Below, piece by piece: positions 8,292 to 14,905 of a DNA stretch of 64,000 bases. The position numbers were made by a program, and so were the translations under genes. The notes under the pieces were generated by a model. That model saw nothing but the letters and a program-made list of their open reading frames with translations, was not told the origin of the DNA and ran no database searches. Position 1 is the first letter of the stretch. The number at the start of each line of letters is the position of its first letter. Origin of the DNA: Palsa-504 sp963819785 (GTDB lineage: Bacteria; Actinomycetota; Actinomycetes; Streptosporangiales; Streptosporangiaceae); NCBI GenBank assembly GCA_963819785.1, contig CAWFXW010000002.1, positions 62,001 through 126,000 of the forward strand. The letters run 5' to 3'.

Positions 8292-10211
8292 TCAGCCGCC
8301 CGCGGCGCGGTCGACCAGAGCCCGGCGGCGGGTTTCCAGGCCGACCAGGTCGCCGAACATCCGGTTGTATCCCGCCTGCTCTTCGATCGGATTCATGCGC
8401 TGCAGCCGGGCCTTGACCGCGGCGATCTGCCGGCTGACCGCGAGTTCGCCGACCCGGGCCAGGACCACATCGGCGTACTTGGCGTCCGGCTCCCAGGTGA
8501 TCTCCGGCGGCTCGACCGCGAGCCCGGTCACGAAGGCCTGGGCGCGCTCGTTGGGCGCCTCCTCGCGCAGCCGGGCGGCCCACTGTTTGCCGCTGCCGCC
8601 GCCCGCCGCGGTACCGCCGCACGCGGCGATCAGCGTGAACACCGCCCGGTGCGCCGGCACGGTGAACGCCTCGGCGCCGAGCGCGTCGAACTCCGGCCCG
8701 CACAGCCCGGGCCGCTGCACCGCGAGCTGGAGCGCCTGGCGTTCGAGCTTGACCACTGGATCAGTGATGTCGTACGGGCTTTCTTGATTTTTACCGAACG
8801 GTCCGTGGTGCCCGTTCCCGTTCTCCTGCGCGCCATCCGGGCTTCGCGTGCCGCGCTGCCTGCCCGCCTTCGCGATCCCGGTGTCCCCCGCGTGAGCCCG
8901 AACCCGGGCCATCACGAACTCCTCGTCCATCAGGCCCAGCCAGCGATCCAGGTTGATCGCGTACCGGCCGCGCAGGCCCTTGTCCTTGATCTTGGCCAGG
9001 ATCGGCGCGGCCTCGTCCAGCGCCGCGAGCTGACCTTCAGTGGTGTTCAGGTCGTGGTGGCCGAGCACCCCCTTGATCGCGAACTCGAACAGCGGCACCC
9101 GGCGGGCGATCAGATCGCGGACCGCCCCGTCTCCATGGGCCAGCCGCACGTCACACGGGTCAAGGCCGTCGGGCTGCACGGTGACGAAGGTCTGGGTGAC
9201 AAACCTCTCCTCCATGCCGAACGCGCGCAGCGCCGCCCGCTGCCCGGCCGCGTCGCCGTCGAAGGTAAAGATCACCTCGCCCGCCGCGCCGTCGGTGTCC
9301 ATGATCAGGCGGCGCAGCACCTTGATGTGATCCTCGCCGAACGAGGTGCCACAGGTCGCCACCGCGGTTGGCACCCCGGCCAGGTGGCAGGCCATCACGT
9401 CGGTGTAACCCTCGACGATGACCGCCTGACGGCGCTGGGCGATCTCCCGCTTGGCTAGGTCCGCCCCGTACAGCACGGTGCTCTTGCGGAACAGCGAGGT
9501 CTCAGGGGTGTTCAGGTACTTGGGCCCGTCGTCGTCGGGGTCCAGCTTGCGCGCGCCGAACGCGATGACGTCCCCGGACAGATCCCGGATGGGCCACATC
9601 AGCCGGCCGCGGAACCGGTCCCGCGCGCCGCGGTTGCCCTCCCGGGACAGGCCCGCGTTGATCAGCTCGGCCTCGGTGAAACCGTGTCCGCGCAGGTGCC
9701 GGGTCAGGTCCTCCCACGCCTTCGGCGAGTAGCCGACGCCGAACCGCTCGGCGTGCTGGTCGTCGAAGCCACGCTCGGCGAGGAACTTCCTGGCGTGCTC
9801 GGCCTGCGGCTGCCGTAGCTGCTCGGCGTAGAACTCGGCGGCGGCCCGGTGCGCGTCGATCAGCCGACGGCGCTGGCTCTGCTCCTGGCCGGGCACGTAG
9901 CCGCCCTGCTCGTAGCGCAGCTCGATTCCCGCCCGGCCGGCCAGCCGCTCGACGGCCTCGACGAAGCTGAGCCCGTCGATCTTCTGCACGAACTTGATCG
10001 CGTCGCCGCCCTCGGCGCAGCTGAAGCAGTAGAACAGCCCTCGCGCGGGGGTGACGTTGAACGAGGGCGTCTTCTCGTCGTGGAACGGGCACAGGCCCTT
10101 GAGCGAGCCGCCGCCCGCGTTCTTCAGCTGCAGGTACTCCCCCACCACCTCGTCGATGGGAGAGCGCTCGCGAACCGCCGCGATGTCCTCGTCGCGGATC
10201 CGCCCAGCCAT
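8292..10211 (-). CDS. dnaG: DNA primase DnaG
   Basis: A 639-residue primase that makes RNA primers at the fork with DnaB. The N-terminal zinc-binding domain has Cys41, His44, Cys62 and Cys65. The TOPRIM catalytic core carries VIVEGYTDV (Glu267) and FTFDGDAAG (Asp318, Asp320). The DnaB-interacting C-terminus is short and divergent, as in actinobacteria. GGAGG sits 6 nt before the ATG. In the linker before the C-terminal domain (about residues 466-478) the sequence HHGPFGKNQESP is encoded by a copy of the dispersed 17-bp element. That segment looks inserted, since it falls in a poorly conserved linker. Confidence 0.96.
   Translation of the reverse strand: MAGRIRDEDIAAVRERSPIDEVVGEYLQLKNAGGGSLKGLCPFHDEKTPSFNVTPARGLFYCFSCAEGGDAIKFVQKIDGLSFVEAVERLAGRAGIELRYEQGGYVPGQEQSQRRRLIDAHRAAAEFYAEQLRQPQAEHARKFLAERGFDDQHAERFGVGYSPKAWEDLTRHLRGHGFTEAELINAGLSREGNRGARDRFRGRLMWPIRDLSGDVIAFGARKLDPDDDGPKYLNTPETSLFRKSTVLYGADLAKREIAQRRQAVIVEGYTDVMACHLAGVPTAVATCGTSFGEDHIKVLRRLIMDTDGAAGEVIFTFDGDAAGQRAALRAFGMEERFVTQTFVTVQPDGLDPCDVRLAHGDGAVRDLIARRVPLFEFAIKGVLGHHDLNTTEGQLAALDEAAPILAKIKDKGLRGRYAINLDRWLGLMDEEFVMARVRAHAGDTGIAKAGRQRGTRSPDGAQENGNGHHGPFGKNQESPYDITDPVVKLERQALQLAVQRPGLCGPEFDALGAEAFTVPAHRAVFTLIAACGGTAAGGGSGKQWAARLREEAPNERAQAFVTGLAVEPPEITWEPDAKYADVVLARVGELAVSRQIAAVKARLQRMNPIEEQAGYNRMFGDLVGLETRRRALVDRAAGG
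8793..8809 (-). repeat. Dispersed 17-bp element, copy 1 (inside dnaG)
   Basis: On the minus strand it reads ACCACGGACCGTTCGGT followed by AAAAATCAAG. It differs from the consensus ACCACGGCCCGTTCGGY at one position and has the usual A-rich tail. It lies within the dnaG linker in frame. Confidence 0.8.
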
Positions 10212-10319
10212 CGCCCACCTCCGCCGGCGTTTTGCAGCCGCGGGTCTCCCGCCGCCCCGGGGTCTCCCGTCGCGGTGAGTCTAGCCCGCCCGCGCGCAGC
10301 TTGCGGGGATAGACGCGGC

Positions 10320-10325
10320 TAGCCT
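10320..10325 (+). promoter_or_regulatory. Candidate -10 box (TAGCCT) for the HAD gene
   Basis: TAGCCT ends 6 nt before the GTG start at 10332, and no ribosome binding site lies between. This fits a leaderless transcript. Confidence 0.4.
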
Positions 10326-10331
10326 GGGTTC

Positions 10332-11027
10332 GTGGCCGAACTGCTCGTATTGTGGGACGTCGACTACACGCTGCTGAGCGCCAGCGGGCTGGGCAACAGC
10401 CTGTACGAGGCGGTATTCAAGGACATGTTCGGGCGCGACCTGACGGTCATCGCGGACAAGGCGGGCCGGACCGACCGGGCCATCCTGCTGGAGACGCTCG
10501 CGCTGGCCGGGGTGGCCGAGCCGCGGGCGCACATCGATGACTTCCTGGACCTGCTCGGGCGCCGGGCGTCCGCGCTCGACGGCAGCGCGCGGGCGTATGT
10601 GCGCGCCCTGCCCGGAGCGGCCGCCGCGATCGCGGCGTTGGCCGCCGCCGGGGCGCGTCAGTCCGTGCTGACCGGCAACGTCCGGCCGCTCGCGGCGGCC
10701 AAGCTAGCCGCGGCCGGGCTGGGCGAGCACCTCGACCTGGCCGTCGGGGCGTACGGTGATGTGCACGAGGTCCGGGCGGAGCTGGTGCCGGTCGCCCGGC
10801 GCGCGGCCCGGGCGGCGTACGGGACGGACTTCGGCGGCCACTCGACGGTGCTGATCGGCGACACCCCGCTCGACGTGGCCGCCGCGCTGGACACCGGCGC
10901 TGGTGTGGTGGGGGTGGCCACGGGCAGCTTCCCTGCTGCTGAGCTCGTCGCCGCCGGTGCGCACGTCGTCCTGCCCGACCTGATCGATACCTCCCGCGTG
11001 CTGGCCGCGGTCACCGGCGTCCTGTGA
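10332..11027 (+). CDS. HAD-superfamily hydrolase (phosphatase-like)
   Basis: A 231-residue cytosolic HAD enzyme. Motif I is DVDYTLL (Asp9 nucleophile, Asp11), motif II is VLTGN, and motif IV is LIGDTPLDVAAA with the Mg-binding Asp. The helical cap between motifs I and II (residues 18-90) is of the phosphoglycolate-phosphatase type. Length and motifs fit small-molecule phosphatases; the substrate cannot be read from sequence. A phosphoglycolate role would fit the glycolate module far downstream, but there is no direct link. It is divergent from dnaG and convergent with the next gene, overlapping it by 17 nt. Confidence 0.85.
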   Translation: MAELLVLWDVDYTLLSASGLGNSLYEAVFKDMFGRDLTVIADKAGRTDRAILLETLALAGVAEPRAHIDDFLDLLGRRASALDGSARAYVRALPGAAAAIAALAAAGARQSVLTGNVRPLAAAKLAAAGLGEHLDLAVGAYGDVHEVRAELVPVARRAARAAYGTDFGGHSTVLIGDTPLDVAAALDTGAGVVGVATGSFPAAELVAAGAHVVLPDLIDTSRVLAAVTGVL

Positions 11028-12033
11028 CCCTTATGCCGGACAGCGCACGCTCGACGGGGCAGCCCGGTGAGCATGGCCGCGGCCAGCCATCCCAGCCATG
11101 GACCTTGAGCACCGTGGCGACCTGGAGCGCGGTCGCGCACGGATGCCACCGGACATGGTCCCAGCCGTACCTGAGCGTCTGTTTCCGGTCCTCGGCCGCG
11201 GAGTTGTCGCGGTCCTTGTCCCGCCACTGGTCTTCGGGCCCGTGCCCGAGCCGCCCGTCGAGCTCTACCACCACGCCGTAGTCCTGGTAGAGGCGATCAC
11301 GGCGTCCCTTCCGGCCGTCCGGGCTGGTGAACGGCGCCTGCCGGACCGGCTCGGGCAGCCCGTGCGCCCGTTCCACGTCACGGTCGTAGCGATACTCAAG
11401 CACGGAGTGATCCCCGCTGGCCGCGGCAGCGATGAGCTCATACAGGTCAGCGCGCCAGCGCAGCTTTGCGCGCTGCCGCATCGCCGCGCGCAGCCGGCCC
11501 TCGTCGGTCAGCTCCCGCGCGAACGCGCGGGTAATCCAGCCGCAGACATCATCGAAGCCGGCCGCGGTCTGGGTCAGGTCGAGCACCGTCTCCTCGACCC
11601 TGGTCCGCGGCGGATTACTGTCCCACTGCGCCGCCTCCACTGCCCGAGCTGAGCGATGAAGGCTAACCCCGCGGATCGTCGCGATGTGGCGCTGGCCGGG
11701 GACGGTGACGTGGATTGTCTCGACTGGCTTGTCGGTGAGCCGCTGTAGCTCGGCTGCTGTTTCGTGGCTGAGCATCGCGCTCGGTCCTGCCGAGAGTAGT
11801 GCCGCCCACAGCTGCCCGCCGCGGCCAGGAGCTCCGGTGAACGTCGCGTAGACACCGGGATGTATCTGCCGCCAGCGGCCACTGCTGACCCTGAACTTGA
11901 TCATTCCGACGGACAACCCTGCCTTGAGGGCCTGCGCGCGGGAAACGACTCCGCTCTGGTGCCGGGCCAGGTCGCGGAGCGTATAGGGCAACTCACTAAT
12001 CATGCTGCTTAGTGTGATGACGTGCACCGACAT
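11011..12033 (-). CDS. AbiEi-type antitoxin-like protein with DUF559 (Vsr-like) domain
   Basis: About 340 residues from the ATG at 12033. The N-terminus (LARHQSGVVSRAQALKAGLS) is a winged helix like that of AbiEi antitoxins. The middle holds the family motif HPGVYATF. The C-terminal part has a PD-(D/E)XK/Vsr-like DUF559 core (VVVELDGRLGH, then DHVRWHPC). The frame stays open to 12234, but that extension is repeat-derived and non-conserved. Starts at 12042, 12033 or 12003 are all possible. No partner toxin (AbiEii nucleotidyltransferase) lies nearby, so it is an orphan. Actinobacteria carry many such orphans and their role is unknown. Confidence 0.75.
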   Translation of the reverse strand: MSVHVITLSSMISELPYTLRDLARHQSGVVSRAQALKAGLSVGMIKFRVSSGRWRQIHPGVYATFTGAPGRGGQLWAALLSAGPSAMLSHETAAELQRLTDKPVETIHVTVPGQRHIATIRGVSLHRSARAVEAAQWDSNPPRTRVEETVLDLTQTAAGFDDVCGWITRAFARELTDEGRLRAAMRQRAKLRWRADLYELIAAAASGDHSVLEYRYDRDVERAHGLPEPVRQAPFTSPDGRKGRRDRLYQDYGVVVELDGRLGHGPEDQWRDKDRDNSAAEDRKQTLRYGWDHVRWHPCATALQVATVLKVHGWDGWPRPCSPGCPVERALSGIRVTGRR

Positions 12034-12049
12034 TTCCGGCATGCGGAAA
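12033..12049. promoter_or_regulatory. Palindrome at the start of the AbiEi-like gene
   Basis: TTTCCG (12033-12038) and CGGAAA (12044-12049) form a 6-bp inverted repeat around GCATG, abutting the likely start codon. The position and the wHTH domain of the gene product suggest an autoregulatory operator. This is inference. Confidence 0.4.
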
Positions 12050-12301
12050 TGATCGCGGTGGATGCGGCTTACACGGAGCGTTGTGGCAACTATGGTTGCC
12101 CGGATCCACCGCGAAAGCCGGATCCACCGCGCTAATGGGATGTGCGAGGCTGATGGGATGGGTGAGGGTGTGCGGGGCGGCCGCCGGGGCGCGAGGAGCT
12201 TTACGGCGGGTTGTTGGTGGTGCTGCTGCGGCACAGCGGGGCGGTGGTGCGGCGGAGGCTGGGGCGGCGGGGCGGGTAGGCGTCGGGCAGGACGCGACGT
12301 G

Positions 12302-12456
12302 GTGGGAGTGGATGCGGCTTGGGGTGAGCTAGCCGGAGCGGTGGGAGTGGATGCGGCTTGGGGTGAGCTAGCCGGAGCGGTGGGAGTGGATGCGGCTTGG
12401 GGTGAGCTAGCCGGAGCGGTGGGAGTGGATGCGGCGGGGGTGAGCTAGCCGGAGCG
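12302..12456. repeat. 39-bp tandem repeat, four units
   Basis: Units start at 12302, 12341, 12380 and 12419. The first three are identical and the last lacks one base. Each holds GTGGATGCGGCTT and CTAGCCGGAGCG. A related GTGGATGCGGCTT stands alone near 12058. The array lies between the 3' end of the ferredoxin reductase gene and the 5' side of the AbiEi-like gene. The upstream part (12106-12140) also has duplicated GGATCCACCGCG. The frames open through it look like repeat translations, not genes. Confidence 0.85.
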
Positions 12457-12460
12457 GTGG

Positions 12461-13663
12461 TCAGAGGTCGGGGAGGGGGATTTCGGGGGTGGTTAGGCGG
12501 GTGGGGTCTACTTGGCGGGCGGAGCGGATCAGGGACTGGATGTCGTCGCTGACGTCCCAGACGTTGACGTTCATGCCGGCGATTACGGTGCCGGCCTGGA
12601 GCCAGAACGCGATGAACTCGAGGGAGTCGGGATGGCCGCGGTAGAGGACCTGGTCGTAGCTGCCCGGGGTGGGCAGGCCGGCGCATTCCATGCCGAGGTC
12701 GTACTGGTCGCTGTAGAAGTAGGGCACGGGGTCGTACACGACCGGCTGGCCGAGCATGGCGCGGGCGGCGGCCGGGCCGCCGTTCAGCGCGTTGGCCCAG
12801 TGCTCGACGCGGACCCGGCGGCCGAGCAGCGGGTGGAAGGAGTTCGCCACGTCGCCCGCGGCGAAGATGGCGGGATCTGTGGTGCGCAGCGACTCGTCGG
12901 TCAGGACGCCGTTGTTGACGTCCAGGCCGGCGGCCGCGGCCAGCTGGTCGTTCGGGGCCGCGCCGACGCCGACCACGAGCAGGTCGGCGGGGACTTCGGC
13001 GCCCGCGGAGGTGATGACCATGCCGGGGCGGAACTCGACGGCCCGCTCGCCGAAGCGGAAGTCGACGTCGTGCGCGCGGTGCAGGCCGGCGAACACCGCG
13101 CCGAGCTCGGGGCCGAGCTGGTCGTGCAGCGCGCCGGGCTGGGGCTCGAGCACGGTGACCGGGCAGCCGTAGGAGCGGGCGGCGGCGGTGGTCTCCAGGC
13201 CGATCCAGCCGGCCCCGGCCACCACCACCCGCGGCGCCGCCTGGAATGCGGCGCGCAGCCGCTCGGAGTCCTGCACCGTGCGCAGGTAGAGGACCTCGTC
13301 GCGGTCCGAACCGGGGAAGGTCAGCCGCCGGGGAGACGCGCCGGTGGCCAGGAGCAGCTTGTCATAGGAGACGGTCCTGCCGTCCGAGGTGGCGACGGCC
13401 GAGACGGCGCGGTCGATGCCGGTGACCGTGACGCCCAGGCGCAGGTCGACGCCCTGGTCGGCGTACCAATCTGCCGGGTATACGGTGAACGAATCGCGCT
13501 CGTCGTTGCCCAATAGATAACCCTTGGACAGCGGGGGTCGCTCGTACGGGAGCTCCTGCTCAGCGCCGAGTAGCACGACGTCGCCGTCGAAGCCCTCCTC
13601 GCGCAGGGTTGCGGCGGCTTTGGCCCCGGCCAGGCTGGCGCCCGCGATCACGAAGGTTGGCAT
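12461..13663 (-). CDS. NAD(P)H-dependent ferredoxin/rubredoxin reductase, FAD-containing
   Basis: A 400-residue class of flavoprotein that passes electrons from NAD(P)H to a ferredoxin or rubredoxin, for example for cytochrome P450 or Rieske oxygenases. The N-terminal FAD motif is FVIAGASLAGAKAA. The Rossmann motif for NAD(P) is VVVAGAGWIGLETT (about 146-159). The second FAD motif is IFAAGDVAN. A BphA4-type C-terminal domain ends the protein. No partner oxygenase or ferredoxin is adjacent. It follows dgt after 9 bp, so it probably shares the ppdK-dgt transcript. The motifs are intact. Confidence 0.9.
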   Translation of the reverse strand: MPTFVIAGASLAGAKAAATLREEGFDGDVVLLGAEQELPYERPPLSKGYLLGNDERDSFTVYPADWYADQGVDLRLGVTVTGIDRAVSAVATSDGRTVSYDKLLLATGASPRRLTFPGSDRDEVLYLRTVQDSERLRAAFQAAPRVVVAGAGWIGLETTAAARSYGCPVTVLEPQPGALHDQLGPELGAVFAGLHRAHDVDFRFGERAVEFRPGMVITSAGAEVPADLLVVGVGAAPNDQLAAAAGLDVNNGVLTDESLRTTDPAIFAAGDVANSFHPLLGRRVRVEHWANALNGGPAAARAMLGQPVVYDPVPYFYSDQYDLGMECAGLPTPGSYDQVLYRGHPDSLEFIAFWLQAGTVIAGMNVNVWDVSDDIQSLIRSARQVDPTRLTTPEIPLPDL

Positions 13664-13672
13664 GGGGCAAGG

Positions 13673-14905
13673 TTAGGGCTCGCACAGGCGGTGATGCCAG
13701 GCGATCGCCGAGGTGTCGGTGAGGCTGGCGATCTGGTCGATGACCACGCGGCGGCGCACGGGGTCGGTCTGCGCGGCGTGCCAGGCCGGGCGCAGCAGCG
13801 GGTCGAGCGTGCCCGGCGCGCCGCGCCCGACCGCGAAGGCCAGCTCGGCCAGCAGTTCGCGTTCACGGGCCTGGGCGGCGATCACCCCGGCGCGGGTCAT
13901 CACGTAGTGCGCGGTGATCCCCTTGAGCAGGGCGCATTCCAGCCGCTGCTGGCGCGGCACGATGAGATCCGCGGCGTACCTGGTGAGCGGGCGGGGGTGG
14001 GCGGCAAGGGTGGCGTCCTGGGCGGCGACGCAGAAGCGGCCGATCAGCTCGCTGGTCACGTTCTTCAGTGCGGCGGCGCTCTCCGGCCCGCCGTCGTAGG
14101 AGGCGGGCCAGACGTCCAGGGCGAGCAGCGCGTCCAGCACCTCGGACAGTTCAGCCACAGACACGTCTTCGCCGACATACGTGGTGGCCGTGGTCTGTGA
14201 AACCACGGCCCGTTCGGTCAAAGAATTGAGATTTTTAAAGGTGATGAGGCCGGCCACGAAGCCGTCCTCCAGGTCGTGAACCGAGTAGGCCACGTCATCG
14301 GCCCAGTCCATGACCTGGGCCTCCAGGCACGGGCGGTCGGCCGGGGCACCCTGGCGGATCCAGCCGAAGACCTTGGCGTCCTCGGCGTAGACGCCATATT
14401 TTCGAGGGGTTCCGGGGCCCTGGCTGAAGCGGGGGTACTTGAGGGTCGCGTCCAGGGTGGCCCGGGTCAGGTTCAGGCCCGCCCCGGCGACCTTCGGCTC
14501 GAGCCGGGTGAGCAGGCGCAGGGACTGGGCGTTGCCTTCGAACCCGCCGCAGGGCTCGGCCAGCTCGTCGAGGGCGAACTCGCCGTTGTGGCCGAACGGG
14601 CTGTGGCCGATGTCGTGCGCCAGGCAGGCGGTGTCGACCAGGTCCGGGTCGCAGCCGAGCTCGCGGCCGAGTTCCCGCCCGATCTGCGCGCACTCCAGTG
14701 AGTGGGTGAGCCTGGTGCGGGGGAAGTCGGCCGAGCCCGCCGTGACGACCTGGGTCTTGGCCGCCAGCCGGCGCAGGGCGGCGCTGTGCAGGACGCGGGC
14801 GCGGTCCCGCTCGAAGTCGCTGCGCCCGGCCCGCTTGGGCGGCTCTGCCACCCAGCGGGCCGTGGCCCAGTCGTCATAGCCAGCAGAGCCGTCGTACCTC
14901 GTCAT
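13673..14905 (-). CDS. dgt: dNTP triphosphohydrolase (dGTPase-like)
   Basis: A 410-residue HD-domain enzyme that hydrolyses dNTPs to nucleoside and triphosphate and so limits dNTP pools. The metal site is visible: His68 (RLTHSLE), His97-Asp98 (CLAHDIGH) and the downstream GHNGEF loop. Its ATG overlaps the ppdK stop by 1 nt (TAATG), which implies translational coupling. Around residues 224-236 the stretch KNLNSLTERAVVSQT coincides with a copy of the dispersed 17-bp element and an unusually AT-rich patch. This is a likely inserted segment in a surface region. Confidence 0.93.
   Translation of the reverse strand: MTRYDGSAGYDDWATARWVAEPPKRAGRSDFERDRARVLHSAALRRLAAKTQVVTAGSADFPRTRLTHSLECAQIGRELGRELGCDPDLVDTACLAHDIGHSPFGHNGEFALDELAEPCGGFEGNAQSLRLLTRLEPKVAGAGLNLTRATLDATLKYPRFSQGPGTPRKYGVYAEDAKVFGWIRQGAPADRPCLEAQVMDWADDVAYSVHDLEDGFVAGLITFKNLNSLTERAVVSQTTATTYVGEDVSVAELSEVLDALLALDVWPASYDGGPESAAALKNVTSELIGRFCVAAQDATLAAHPRPLTRYAADLIVPRQQRLECALLKGITAHYVMTRAGVIAAQARERELLAELAFAVGRGAPGTLDPLLRPAWHAAQTDPVRRRVVIDQIASLTDTSAIAWHHRLCEP
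14202..14218 (+). repeat. Dispersed 17-bp element, copy 2 (inside dgt)
   Basis: ACCACGGCCCGTTCGGT matches the consensus exactly and is followed by CAAAGAATTGAGATTTTTAA, an AT-rich tail in an otherwise GC-rich gene. In dgt the opposite strand reads TERAVV. Confidence 0.85.

Noticed and set aside
12062..12448. Open frame through the 39-bp array
   Set aside because: Its product is only the repeat translated (VGVDAAWGELAGA) plus Trp/Cys/Gly-rich text; no ribosome binding site or homologous look.
14589..14604. CCGAACGGGCTGTGGC in dgt, resembling the dispersed element
   Set aside because: It encodes the conserved HSPFGHNGEF metal-site segment of dGTPases, so the sequence is fixed by function.
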